A program made the position numbers and the translations under genes. From contig NZ_LMNL01000012.1 of the NCBI RefSeq assembly GCF_001422985.1, forward strand, positions 499,096 through 563,095: DNA of 64,000 nucleotides, written 5' to 3'. The stretch's first letter is position 1. Each line of letters starts with the position of its first letter. Shown in pieces: positions 53,897-62,538 of the stretch. Under the pieces are notes generated by a model that was given only the letters and a program-made list of their open reading frames with translations, had not been told where the DNA came from and did no database searches. Source of the DNA: Methylobacterium sp. Leaf117. GTDB lineage: Bacteria > Pseudomonadota > Alphaproteobacteria > Rhizobiales > Beijerinckiaceae.

Positions 53897-55425
53897 AGGA
53901 CATTCTCGAGAAGCTCGAAGAGCGGCGCGCCCAAGCCCGCCTCGGCGGCGGCGAGAACCGCGTCGTGGCCCAGCACAAGCGGGGCAAGCTGACGGCGCGC
54001 GAGCGCATCGAACTCCTTCTCGACCATGGGTCGTTCGAGGAATTCGACATGTTCGTGCAGCATCGCTCCACCGATTTCGGCATGGAAAAGCAAAAGATTC
54101 CCGGTGACGGCGTCGTCACGGGTTGGGGCACCATCAACGGCCGCACCGTCTTCCTGTTCTCGAAGGACTTCACGGTGTTCGGCGGCTCGCTCTCCGAGAC
54201 GCACGCCGCCAAGATCGTGAAGGTGCAGGACATGGCGCTGAAGATGCGCGCGCCCATCATCGGCATTTTCGATGCCGGCGGCGCCCGCATCCAGGAGGGT
54301 GTCGCGGCGCTGGGCGGCTACGGCGAGGTCTTCCGCCGCAATGTCGCGGCCTCCGGCGTCATTCCGCAGATCTCGGTCATCATGGGTCCCTGCGCGGGCG
54401 GCGACGTGTACTCGCCGGCCATGACCGACTTCATCTTCATGGTGCGCGACACGAGCTACATGTTCGTCACCGGACCGGACGTGGTGAAGACGGTGACCAA
54501 CGAGGTCGTGACCGCCGAGGAACTCGGCGGCGCCAAGGTTCACACCACCAAGTCCTCCATCGCCGACGGTTCCTTCGAGAACGACGTCGAGGCCCTGCTG
54601 CAGATCCGCCGCCTGGTCGACTTCCTGCCCGCCAACAACATCGACGGCGTGCCGGAACTCGAGAGCTTCGACGATCCGCTCCGCCTCGACATGAGCCTCG
54701 ACACCCTGATCCCCGACAATCCGAACAAGCCCTACGACATGGGCGAGTTGATCCGCCGCGTGGCCGACGAGGGCGACTTCTTCGAGATCCAGGCCACCTA
54801 CGCCCGCAACATCATGACGGGCTTTGGTCGCATCGAGGGCCGCACCGTGGGCTTCGTCGCCAACCAGCCGATGGTGCTGGCCGGCGTGCTCGATTCCGAC
54901 GCCTCCCGCAAGGCCGCCCGGTTCGTGCGCTTCTGCGACGCGTTCTCAATCCCGATCGTGACCTTCGTCGACGTGCCGGGCTTCCTGCCGGGAACGGCCC
55001 AGGAATACGGCGGCCTGATCAAGCACGGCGCCAAGCTGCTCTTCGCCTACAGTCAAGCCACGGTGCCGCTGGTGACCATTATCACCCGGAAGGCCTTCGG
55101 CGGCGCCTACGACGTGATGGCCTCCAAGCACGTGGGGGCCGACCTCAACTATGCCTGGCCCACCGCGCAGATCGCCGTGATGGGTGCCAAGGGCGCCGTC
55201 GAGATCATTTTCCGCAGCGAGATCGGCGATGCCGGCAAGATCGCGGAGCGCACGTCGGAGTACGAGGATCGCTTCCTCTCGCCGTTCGTGGCGGCCGAGC
55301 GCGGCTACATCGACGAGGTGATCATGCCCCACTCCACGCGCAAGCGCATCGCCCGGGCGCTGAGCATGCTGCGCACCAAGGAGATGGAGCAGCCCTGGAA
55401 GAAGCACGACAACATCCCGCTCTGA
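53893..55425 (+). CDS. pccB: Propionyl-CoA carboxylase beta subunit
   Basis: A 510-residue carboxyltransferase from ATG 53893 ([20 protein letters not shown]). N-half: [54 protein letters not shown] (acyl-CoA site); C-half: [28 protein letters not shown] and [30 protein letters not shown]. Transfers CO2 from the biotinylated alpha subunit (encoded elsewhere) to propionyl-CoA, giving methylmalonyl-CoA, in the ethylmalonyl-CoA pathway and for propionate use. The preceding hairpin and mini-ORF may control translation. Terminator and a tiny Lys-rich gene follow. Confidence 0.97.
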   Translation: MKDILEKLEERRAQARLGGGENRVVAQHKRGKLTARERIELLLDHGSFEEFDMFVQHRSTDFGMEKQKIPGDGVVTGWGTINGRTVFLFSKDFTVFGGSLSETHAAKIVKVQDMALKMRAPIIGIFDAGGARIQEGVAALGGYGEVFRRNVAASGVIPQISVIMGPCAGGDVYSPAMTDFIFMVRDTSYMFVTGPDVVKTVTNEVVTAEELGGAKVHTTKSSIADGSFENDVEALLQIRRLVDFLPANNIDGVPELESFDDPLRLDMSLDTLIPDNPNKPYDMGELIRRVADEGDFFEIQATYARNIMTGFGRIEGRTVGFVANQPMVLAGVLDSDASRKAARFVRFCDAFSIPIVTFVDVPGFLPGTAQEYGGLIKHGAKLLFAYSQATVPLVTIITRKAFGGAYDVMASKHVGADLNYAWPTAQIAVMGAKGAVEIIFRSEIGDAGKIAERTSEYEDRFLSPFVAAERGYIDEVIMPHSTRKRIARALSMLRTKEMEQPWKKHDNIPL

Positions 55426-55444
55426 ACCCGGATGTGACGATCAA

Positions 55445-55470
55445 GCCCGGCGCTCACTGCGCCGGGCCGG
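55445..55470 (+). terminator. Rho-independent terminator after pccB
   Basis: GCCCGGCGC / GCGCCGGGC, 9 perfect bp around TCACT, followed by CGGTTT, 20 bases after the stop. Confidence 0.75.
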
Positions 55471-55546
55471 TTTGGCGAAAGATTCCGATGGCCTATTCGC
55501 GGAAGGGTGCCATGATCCCGCACCCACAACCGGGAGGAGACAGGTC

Positions 55547-55675
55547 ATGGCGGCTGAACAGAAGCGCGGAAGTCGCGAGGCCAAGAAGCCCAAGAAGGCC
55601 GTGACGAAGACGATCGCGGCGGCACCCTCCACAAAGGGCACGGTGGTGGCCGCACCGAAGGCCGGCAAGAAGTAG
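55547..55675 (+). CDS. Tiny Lys/Ala-rich basic protein
   Basis: 42 residues (MAAEQKRGSREAKKPKKAVT ... PKAGKK) with a strong ribosome site (GGGAGGAGA, six bases before ATG 55547). Composition resembles histone-H1-like or other small basic nucleic-acid-binding proteins, likely disordered. No domain can be assigned. Located just after the pccB terminator. The clear ribosome site supports translation; function unknown. Confidence 0.55.
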   Translation: MAAEQKRGSREAKKPKKAVTKTIAAAPSTKGTVVAAPKAGKK

Positions 55676-55726
55676 CAAGCCCGACCAGGGCCGGCGGACG
55701 GCTCCAGGGCCGCGCCGGCCGAGGCC

Positions 55727-56677
55727 TCAGCTCCGAATGATCCGGGTCCGCTGGACGGTCTTCGCACTCGACTCGGGCGGGCCTCCGAGTTCCAGAAGCA
55801 CGATCTCCGGCGGAACGCCGAGACGCACCGGAATCCGGCTGACGCCAAACCCCCCCGACACGATCATGTGGCGTCCCTTCCGGACCACGTGGCCGTAGGC
55901 GAAGTCGTTTCCGCGCACCGAGGGGATCACCGGTGAGTAGCCGAACAGGCGGACCTGACCGCCATGGGTATGGCCAGCCAGGGTCAGCGAGACCCGGTCC
56001 GGCACGTCCAGGAAGAGATCCGGCTCGTGGATCATCAGGAGCACCGGTGCCGAATCGGTGATCTTGGCGAGGGTGCCCGGCAGGTCGTCGCGCCCCTGCT
56101 CGATCCGCTGGAGAAGGAACGGGATCTGATCGCCGACGCCGGCGACCCAGAACGGCTTGCCATCCTTTACCAGGCGCACGGCATCGTTCTCGAAGACGGG
56201 AATGCCGACATTCTCCAATGCGCGCTGCACCGCAATGGGGCCGTCGAGGCGCACCTGCGCCTCCTCGTCATCCCACCAATCGTGGTTTCCCAGAACCGAG
56301 TACACGCCGAGCGGCGCCCGAAGGGGTGCGACCACCTTGGCGAAATCGGTCAGCGGAACCTTGCGGAAGGTCACGCTGGGGCCGGCCGGGTAATCGCCGA
56401 GCATCAGGATGAGGTCGGGGTTGAGCGCGTTCGTGGCGTCGACGATCTCGGCGATCCGGTCCAGCGGCATGAATGGTTCGCCGACATGGAAATCCGCCAG
56501 CACGGCTACGCGCAGGGACAGGCCCGGCGTCCAGTTCGGTAGAGCCGGAGCGTAGGATGTGACGACCAAGCGATAGAGCGGCTCGATTCCGAACGCATAG
56601 GCGCCGGTTCCGCCCAGGGCGGCCGCACTCGCTCCGAATCCGGTCAGGAACTGCCGGCGACTCGGCAGGATCAGCAT
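55727..56677 (-). CDS. Tat-exported metallophosphoesterase (YkuE-like)
   Basis: A 316-residue phosphoesterase with a twin-arginine-type signal (PSRRQFLTGFGASAAAL, near residues 6-20). Metal-binding motifs in order: LADFHVG (D-x-H), LMLGDYPAG (GD), VLGNHDWWDD (GNHD), MIHEPDLF (H) and LAGHTHGGQVRL (GHTH). These supply the di-metal centre. Periplasmic or membrane-anchored; related YkuE enzymes act on UDP-glucose- or lipid-linked phosphates, but substrate is not visible. It is convergent with the Lys-rich gene and upstream of a 680-base gap. Confidence 0.9.
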   Translation of the reverse strand: MLILPSRRQFLTGFGASAAALGGTGAYAFGIEPLYRLVVTSYAPALPNWTPGLSLRVAVLADFHVGEPFMPLDRIAEIVDATNALNPDLILMLGDYPAGPSVTFRKVPLTDFAKVVAPLRAPLGVYSVLGNHDWWDDEEAQVRLDGPIAVQRALENVGIPVFENDAVRLVKDGKPFWVAGVGDQIPFLLQRIEQGRDDLPGTLAKITDSAPVLLMIHEPDLFLDVPDRVSLTLAGHTHGGQVRLFGYSPVIPSVRGNDFAYGHVVRKGRHMIVSGGFGVSRIPVRLGVPPEIVLLELGGPPESSAKTVQRTRIIRS

Positions 56678-57361
56678 CGTCAGGCTCCCGGACCGCCAGA
56701 AGGGCGCGGCTCCATGCCCTCGCCGTCAATGGTGACGAAATCGAGGAGACAGCCGCGCCCGACGCTAGCGTTAGGCCCGATGCATTGACGAAGCGATACC
56801 GGATTCGTTGAAATCAGCCGGTGACGGCGACCGATCCGACCATCTCAGGAAAGGGGCGTATCCTCGTGCTCGAAGCGAGAGGAACGCGGGCCGCTCACGA
56901 TCACGGACCGGTCCGATTTCCGGGCCGTGGCGGTGACCTGTACGGCGGCCGCCAGGGCCGGAAGCGCGACGGGACGGAACGTCTCGGCTTGATGATCAAC
57001 CATGATGGAGGATCGGCCCGAACGTTGAGCTTGGCTCGAAGTCTGTCGACGGGGGTACATGCAACCGATGTCCTGTTGTGGCCGACCAGCTTAGTGAGAT
57101 GATCTGCCTCATTATAAGCCATGCACGTCTCACGGGCACCGTTTGGTTCCACCCGGACGCTTATCGAGCAACGATGCAACCATAAAGCCGGCCTCAACCT
57201 GAATGAAAGCTTAAACCTGTCGCAATCCTTCGACTGATAAGGATTTCGGTTGCGATTCCCTTCATCAAAGCACTTAAGCATCAGGTGCATTGCAACGCAA
57301 AATAATGATGCATTGCGAAGACTAGTTTACCGAAGACGATCGGCGAAGCATGTTGTCGCGG
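56678..57361. other. Large intergenic region with AT-rich part and small repeats
   Basis: About 680 bases with no supportable gene. From about 57060 to 57320 the GC falls noticeably. It contains a hairpin AATCCTT / AAGGATT (57224-57245, 8-base loop) and a direct repeat TGCATTGC at 57286-57293 and 57309-57316. These could be protein-binding sites or remnants of a small mobile sequence. No integrase, transposase or tRNA-like structure is recognisable. Open frames at 56821-57102 (+) and 56901-57290 (-) have no recognisable content. Confidence 0.5.
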
Positions 57362-58759
57362 TCAGCGCGACGGGACCGGAGCCGCGACCAGCCCTTGTTC
57401 GGCGATCCAGGCGACGGTCCGGTCGAGGGCGCGGCTGAGCCGATCGAACAGCGCGTCCACTTCCGACGGCGCGATCACAAGAGGTGGGCAGATGGCGATC
57501 CGGTCTCCGGCCAGGAATCGGACGATCAGGCCCTCCGCCTGGGCGAAGGCGACGCAGCGTGCCGCAACCCCGGCCTTCGGCTCATACTGGCGCTTGGTGG
57601 CCTTGTCGGCCACGAGTTCGATGCCGCCGATGAGGCCGATGCCGCGCGCTTCGCCGACCAGCGGATGCTGACCGAGGGCCGACAGGCGCGCCTGGAAATG
57701 CGGCGCCTTCTCGCCAACGCCTTCGACGATGCGGTCGCGCTTGTAGATCGCGATGGTCTTCAAGGCGACGGCGCAGGCCACCGGATGCCCGGAATAGGTG
57801 GTGCCGTGTCCGAAGGTGCCGAGCTTGGCGCTCTGCTGCACCATCAGGCGGTAGAGCGGCTCGTCCACCGAGACGCCGCCCAGCGGCAGGTAGCCCGAGG
57901 TCAGCGCCTTGGCGAAGGACAGGCTGTCCGGCGTCATCCCCATCGCCTCCGAGCCGAACCAGGTTCCCAGGCGCCCGAAGCCGCAGATCACCTCGTCGGC
58001 GATGAAGCGCACGTCGTGCCGGGCGAGCACCGCCTGGATCTTGGCGTAGTATCCCGTGGGCGGCAGAATGGCGCCGCCGGCGCCCAGCACCGGTTCGGCG
58101 ATGAAGGCCGCGACGGTATCCGCCCCCTCCCGCTGGATCACCGCTTCGAGTTCGGCGGCGAGTCGGGTGGTGAAGGCGTCCTCGCTCTCGCCCTCCTGAC
58201 CGAAGCGATAATGGTGCGGGCAGCCCACATGCAGGAAACCGGGCAGCGGCAGGTCCCAATCGGCGTGATTGGCGGGCAGGCCGGTCATCGACGCGGTGGC
58301 GACCGTGACGCCGTGATAGCCCCGGAGGTGGGAAAGGATCTTTTTCTTGCGCGGGCGACCGAGCGCATTGTTCATGTACCAGGTCAGCTTGACCTGGGTG
58401 TCGTTGGCTTCCGAGCCCGATGAGGTGAAGAAGATCTTCGAGGTCGGAACCGGCATCAACTCCTTCAGGGTCTCGGCCAGCTCGATCGCCGGGTCGTGGC
58501 TGCGGCCCGAGAAGAGATGCGTGAAAGGCAGGCGCGACATCTGCTCGCTGGCCGCCTCGACCAATTCTTCGTTGGAGTAGCCGAGCGCCGTGCACCACAG
58601 GCCCGCCATGCCCTCCAGGTAGGGCCGGCCGTCGCTGTCATAGACCCAGACCCCGTGACCGCGTTCGAGCACGAGGGGTCCCGTCTCCCGAAAGGTCTCC
58701 AGATTGGTGTAGGGATGGATCAGGGTTTCGACGTCGCGAGTCGCGAGGTTCGAGAGCAT
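57362..58759 (-). CDS. Class III (omega) aminotransferase
   Basis: A 465-residue PLP enzyme from ATG 58759 (AGG eight bases upstream); ATG 58792 is also in frame. Order of motifs: GLWCTALGYSNEELVEA, KIFFTSSGSEANDTQVK (PLP-phosphate loop), YHGVTVATASMTGL, AFIAEPVLGAGGAILPP, FIADEVICGFGRLG (PLP Asp), SFAKALTSGYLPLGG (Schiff-base Lys), GHGTTYSGHPVA and late substrate-recognition segments. Such enzymes move the amino group of omega-amino acids, taurine or beta-alanine to pyruvate. Substrate cannot be set from sequence. Divergent from the Cys-cluster gene. Confidence 0.93.
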   Translation of the reverse strand: MLSNLATRDVETLIHPYTNLETFRETGPLVLERGHGVWVYDSDGRPYLEGMAGLWCTALGYSNEELVEAASEQMSRLPFTHLFSGRSHDPAIELAETLKELMPVPTSKIFFTSSGSEANDTQVKLTWYMNNALGRPRKKKILSHLRGYHGVTVATASMTGLPANHADWDLPLPGFLHVGCPHHYRFGQEGESEDAFTTRLAAELEAVIQREGADTVAAFIAEPVLGAGGAILPPTGYYAKIQAVLARHDVRFIADEVICGFGRLGTWFGSEAMGMTPDSLSFAKALTSGYLPLGGVSVDEPLYRLMVQQSAKLGTFGHGTTYSGHPVACAVALKTIAIYKRDRIVEGVGEKAPHFQARLSALGQHPLVGEARGIGLIGGIELVADKATKRQYEPKAGVAARCVAFAQAEGLIVRFLAGDRIAICPPLVIAPSEVDALFDRLSRALDRTVAWIAEQGLVAAPVPSR

Positions 58760-58864
58760 ATTTTTGCCTGACGGTTGGACGATGGCCGACATGGGTGCGT
58801 GACTGTAACGAGGGCTGCCCGCCGTACAAACCCGCGCGACGTCGCAACCGGCGTGAGGCCACAA

Positions 58865-59416
58865 ATGGAAAGCGCCATGCTCGACCCTGCAACCATCGTG
58901 GCCCATCCGGCCCCCGGCCGCGCCTGCGGATCGTGCACCCTCTGCTGCAAGGTCTACGACGTGCCGGCAGTGGAAAGCATGGCGGGGCAATGGTGCCGGC
59001 ACACCCGACAGGGACGGGGTTGCGCCATCCACGCGACGCGGCCCGACCATTGCCGCGCCTTCCACTGCCTCTGGATGACGGAAGCCTGGCTCGGACCGGA
59101 ATGGAAGCCCGAGCGGGCCAAGATGGTGCTGAGCCTCGATCCGGTTTCGCGACACATGAACGTGCAGGTCGATCCTGGTCAGCCGAACGCTTGGCGGCGC
59201 GAGCCCTATTACGGCCAGCTCAAGCGCTGGGCCGTATCGTCCCTGGCCCAGAAGCGCCACGTCCTGGTCCACCTTAACAAGACCACGACCGTGGTGCTGC
59301 CCGACCGCGACGTGGCTCTGGGCGTGTTCGAGCCCGGCGACCGCATGGTGGCCCGCGAACGCATGACGCCACAGGGCGTGATCATCGAAGTCGAGAAGGT
59401 GCGCGATGCGGCCTGA
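58865..59416 (+). CDS. YkgJ-like Cys-cluster (zinc/iron-chelating) protein
   Basis: About 183 residues from ATG 58865 (MESAMLDPATIVAHPAPGRA). A Cys cluster near the start, CGSCTLCC (C-x2-C-x2-CC), followed by WCRHTRQGRGCAIHATRPDHCRAFHC, fits the YkgJ/CxxCxxCC family, thought to bind Zn or Fe-S. The C-terminal part has a KTTTVVLPDRDVALG strand and an acidic tail. Its last 11 bases overlap the HAD gene in another frame, so the two are translationally coupled. Function unknown. Start could be ATG 58877. Confidence 0.7.
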   Translation: MESAMLDPATIVAHPAPGRACGSCTLCCKVYDVPAVESMAGQWCRHTRQGRGCAIHATRPDHCRAFHCLWMTEAWLGPEWKPERAKMVLSLDPVSRHMNVQVDPGQPNAWRREPYYGQLKRWAVSSLAQKRHVLVHLNKTTTVVLPDRDVALGVFEPGDRMVARERMTPQGVIIEVEKVRDAA

Positions 59417-60134
59417 TTCGCTCGGCGGCACGATCTGCGGCATCCTGTTCGACAAGGACGGCACTCTGGTGGACTTCGACCGGACTTGGGGGCCGGCCGC
59501 CTACGCCGTGATGTCCGACCTGTCGGGCGGCGACCGGGGCCGCCTCGAGGCCCTGATGCGGGTGAGTCACTACGTCGAACAAGAGCAACGCTTCCTGCCG
59601 ACTTCGCCGCTCATCGCCGGCTCGTCGGCGGGATACGGTCCCCTCTGGGCCGACGTGCTGGGCCGCCCGGCGGGACCGGTGCTCTATGCCGAGATGGACG
59701 CGCTCTTCCGCGCAGCGGGACTGGCCTCGCTGACCCCGATCAAGGCGCCCGCGCAGCTCGCCGCGACCCTCGTGGCCGCCGGCTACGCGCTCGGCATCGC
59801 CACCAACGACGCCGAAGCCTCGGCCCGGGCCCAATGTGCGGCGCTGGGCCTCGATCCGCATTGCGCCTTCGTCGTAGGCTATGATTCCGGGCACGGGTCC
59901 AAGCCGAAGCCCGGCATGGTCACGGCCTTCGCCGATCATCTCGGCGTCCCGGCCCGCCGGATCGCGATGGTGGGGGATTCCCCTTACGACCTCGTCGCGG
60001 CCCGAAGCGCCGGAGCGGTTTCAATCGCCGTGCTCAGCGGCCCCCTCGGCCCGGCGGCCCGCGACGAGATGGGGCCGCTGGCCGATCACATCCTCGACTC
60101 GATCGCCGACCTGCCGGCGCTGCTCGGCCTCTAA
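59406..60134 (+). CDS. HAD family phosphatase (phosphoglycolate phosphatase-like)
   Basis: A 242-residue HAD protein with motif I ILFDKDGTLVDF (Asp 17 and 19; D-x-D is FDKDG), a large cap (about 25-110), motif II IATNDAEAS, motif III Lys in GSKPKPGMV and motif IV MVGDSPYDLVAA. It overlaps the YkgJ-like gene by 11 bases and converges with the MarR gene, overlapping its stop by four bases. Substrate undefined; gene is unrelated in sequence to the HAD at 51080. Confidence 0.9.
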   Translation: MRPDSLGGTICGILFDKDGTLVDFDRTWGPAAYAVMSDLSGGDRGRLEALMRVSHYVEQEQRFLPTSPLIAGSSAGYGPLWADVLGRPAGPVLYAEMDALFRAAGLASLTPIKAPAQLAATLVAAGYALGIATNDAEASARAQCAALGLDPHCAFVVGYDSGHGSKPKPGMVTAFADHLGVPARRIAMVGDSPYDLVAARSAGAVSIAVLSGPLGPAARDEMGPLADHILDSIADLPALLGL

Positions 60135-60613
60135 CTCTCGTTGTCCGAAACTGGTTGGTCCCGGGCCAGATCGCGCCATCGCAGTACCAGGCGCTCGAAA
60201 TCCGCGATGTCCTCGGCCGGCAACTGGCCGAGGGTCCGGTCGACATAGGCCTTCTGAGCCAAGATCCCGCGGGTCGCCAGGTCGGTTCCGCCCGGGGTGA
60301 GGTAAAGGGCGTGCGAGCGGCGGTCGCCCGGGATGGGGCGGCGTTCCACAAGGCCCGCCTCAACGAGGCGATCGATCAGCCCCGAGACGTTGCCCTTGGT
60401 GACGTAGAGCCGGGCGGCGAGGTCCTGCTGCGTCATGCCCTCGCGCTCGGTGAGGGTCGAGAGCGCATCGAATTGCGGGATGGACAGGCCGAGACCGCGG
60501 AGTTCCCCGGCCATCGCCGCGGTGACCCGGCGGTTCAGGCGGATGAAGCGGAACCAGACCCGCAGCGGATCGGCGGCCTCTGCGGGCGTCGGGGAAGGCG
60601 GGGCTGGCGACAT
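60131..60613 (-). CDS. MarR family transcriptional regulator
   Basis: A 160-residue protein: winged-helix core (about 50-115: LSIPQFDALSTLTEREGMTQ, DLAARLYVTKGNVSGLIDRL as recognition helix, VERRPIPGDRRSHALYLTPGG as wing), flanked by the dimerisation helices (RLNRRVTAAMAGELRGLGLS, and LVLRWRDLARDQ). MarR proteins repress nearby transport/efflux or stress genes and respond to small aromatic ligands. The nearby divergent DUF1499 gene is 139 bases away, so it may be a target; no other evidence. Confidence 0.92.
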   Translation of the reverse strand: MSPAPPSPTPAEAADPLRVWFRFIRLNRRVTAAMAGELRGLGLSIPQFDALSTLTEREGMTQQDLAARLYVTKGNVSGLIDRLVEAGLVERRPIPGDRRSHALYLTPGGTDLATRGILAQKAYVDRTLGQLPAEDIADFERLVLRWRDLARDQPVSDNES

Positions 60614-60752
60614 CGTGGCGTGGCTATAGCAGACCGGCGCCGAGTCTCGGAAGCGGTGCGATGCACGGTGCGGGTGGCGCCGCCGGTCGCGGACCGGTAA
60701 AGCTCGCCCGACACCGCCCCGCGACCCTCCGGACAGCGAATCCCCTCACAGC

Positions 60753-61532
60753 ATGCGTCGTCTGCCCTACGAGGATCCCGTTACCCGAGCCGGCCCGGCC
60801 GCGCGCACTGTCGCGATCCTCGCCGTACTGGTGACGGTGTTCGCCCTGCTCCTGGTGCGCGATCCCCGGGCCGAGGCGGGGCCGGCACTGGCAACCCTCG
60901 GCGCCGGACTGGTGCTGGCCCTAGTCGCCGTCGCCTTCGCGCTGATCGCCTTCGTACGGGTCTGGCGCGAGGGTGCGCGCGGTCTCGGTGCGGCGCTGGC
61001 GGGCGTGTTCCTGGCGAGCCTGGTTCTCGCCTACCCGTCCTTCGCGGCCCTGCGCGGATTGCGGCTCCCGGGAATCGCGGACGTGACCACCGATACCGAG
61101 AATCCGCCCGCCTTCTCGCGCTCCCGCGCCGCCTTCGCCGCACGCGACGGGCGCTACCCGCCCGATCCCGGACCTGCCGCCCGCGCCGCCCAGCGCGCGG
61201 CCTATCCGCAGATCGCCCCACTCACCCTCGACCTCGACGCGGACGAAGCCTTCGAGCTTGCCCGCAAGGCGGCGGTGAACCGGCGCTGGCAGATCGTCGA
61301 GGCGATCCGGCCCGGCGGTCGCATCGGCAATGGACGGATCGAGGCGGTGTCGCGCGGACCGATCCTCAATCTCGCCGATGACGTCACGGTCCGGGTCCAC
61401 CCGCGCGCCGATGGCGCCCGCATCGACGTCCGCTCCGCCTCGCGTCTCGGAACCCGCGATCTCGGCAGCAACGCCGACCGCATCCGCGCCTATCTGGACG
61501 AGGTCGCCAACCTCGCCATCGCGGTGAAGTGA
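60753..61532 (+). CDS. DUF1499 membrane protein
   Basis: A 259-residue protein with three membrane spans at the N-terminus (AILAVLVTVFALLLVRD, ATLGAGLVLALVAVAFALIAFVRVW, LGAALAGVFLASLVLAYPS), then the DUF1499 domain (about 110-255: DVTTDTENPPAFSRS, IEAVSRGPILNLADDVTVRV, RVHPRADGARIDVRSASRLG, GTRDLGSNADRIRAYLDEVANL). Lipid- or metal-related roles have been guessed but none is established. It is divergent from the MarR gene and converges with the hydrolase gene. Confidence 0.88.
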   Translation: MRRLPYEDPVTRAGPAARTVAILAVLVTVFALLLVRDPRAEAGPALATLGAGLVLALVAVAFALIAFVRVWREGARGLGAALAGVFLASLVLAYPSFAALRGLRLPGIADVTTDTENPPAFSRSRAAFAARDGRYPPDPGPAARAAQRAAYPQIAPLTLDLDADEAFELARKAAVNRRWQIVEAIRPGGRIGNGRIEAVSRGPILNLADDVTVRVHPRADGARIDVRSASRLGTRDLGSNADRIRAYLDEVANLAIAVK

Positions 61533-61538
61533 CCGGCC

Positions 61539-62456
61539 TCAGACCGGCGCATAACGGCTGGTGAGCAGAACGGGTCCGTCGCAGCGCGCGAGGTCGCGCT
61601 CGACCAGATCCTCGAGATGGGCGAAGACCGACAGGGCCGCCGCACCGCGCAGGGCTGGGTTCAGTCCCTGGTAGATCGCTCCCACGATGGCGCCGATGTC
61701 CCGATCCCCGGCCTCAAGGCGGGATCGAATCGCCGTCTCGCGCTGGCGCCGGTGCGTGGCGAGGCCGCGCACGAAGCGACGGGGATCGCGGACCGGGCCG
61801 CCATGGCCGGGCCAGTAGATCGTCTCGTCGCGGCTGCGCAACGCGTCAAGGGACTCCAGGTAGGCCCGCATCGAGCCGTCGGGCGGCGCCACGATGCTGG
61901 TCGACCACGCCATGACGTGATCCCCGGAGAACAGGGCGGCCTCCTCCCGCAGGGCGAAGGCGAGATGGTTCATGGTGTGCCCGGGGGTTTCCAGGGTCTC
62001 CAGGGTCCAACCCGGCCCCGCAATGATCTCGCCAGCGCGCAGTTCGCGGTCGGGCCGGTGATCCCGGTCCGCGCTGGCATCGAGATGCGGAAACTCGCCC
62101 TCGGCCAGGGCCCGTGCCGCGCGATGCGGGCCGCACCCGACGATCGGCGCACCGGTTCGAGCCTGAAGGAGGCGGGCGCCGGGCGAATGATCGCGGTGGG
62201 TGTGGGTGACCAGGATGGCCGCGACCGGGGCTCCCGCACAGGCCTCGAGGAGCGCGGCGATGTGGTGCGCGTTCTCCGGTCCGGGATCGATGATCGCGAC
62301 GCTCTCGGCACCCACGATGTAGCTGCAGGTACCGGTGGCGGTAAACGGGCCCCCGTTCGGCGCGATGCGCCGCCGGACCAGCGGCGACAGCCGCACCGTC
62401 TCTCCACTCGGCGGCTGAGCTTCGTCGAGAACGGGATCGGTCTGCGTCTCGCTCAT
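61539..62456 (-). CDS. Metallo-beta-lactamase fold hydrolase (LACTB2-like)
   Basis: A 305-residue enzyme with the H-x-H-x-DH motif TPTAIIR-style block: VTHTHRDHSPGARLL (near 88-95), downstream His in LETPGHTMNHLAF, Asp in FSGDHVMAWS, and the last His in YWPGHGGPVRD. Opening IVGAESVAIIDPGPE and the C-terminal winged-helix (AHLEDLVERDLARCD) resemble LACTB2/hydroxyacyl-glutathione hydrolase-type proteins. Possibly acts on RNA or on thioesters. It is convergent with DUF1499 (six bases) and co-directional with the DUF2865 gene upstream. Confidence 0.88.
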   Translation of the reverse strand: MSETQTDPVLDEAQPPSGETVRLSPLVRRRIAPNGGPFTATGTCSYIVGAESVAIIDPGPENAHHIAALLEACAGAPVAAILVTHTHRDHSPGARLLQARTGAPIVGCGPHRAARALAEGEFPHLDASADRDHRPDRELRAGEIIAGPGWTLETLETPGHTMNHLAFALREEAALFSGDHVMAWSTSIVAPPDGSMRAYLESLDALRSRDETIYWPGHGGPVRDPRRFVRGLATHRRQRETAIRSRLEAGDRDIGAIVGAIYQGLNPALRGAAALSVFAHLEDLVERDLARCDGPVLLTSRYAPV

Positions 62457-62538
62457 GCCGGCTCCTCACCGCGTGGATATCGCCGCGGGCCTATGCCATC
62501 GCCGCACCCCGGACAATGCGCGGCATCCGGCAGGCCGC

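Noticed and set aside
56821..57290. Open frames on both strands in the 56.7-57.4 kb gap
   Set aside because: No recognisable domain or signal, and unusual amino-acid composition; no clear ribosome site.
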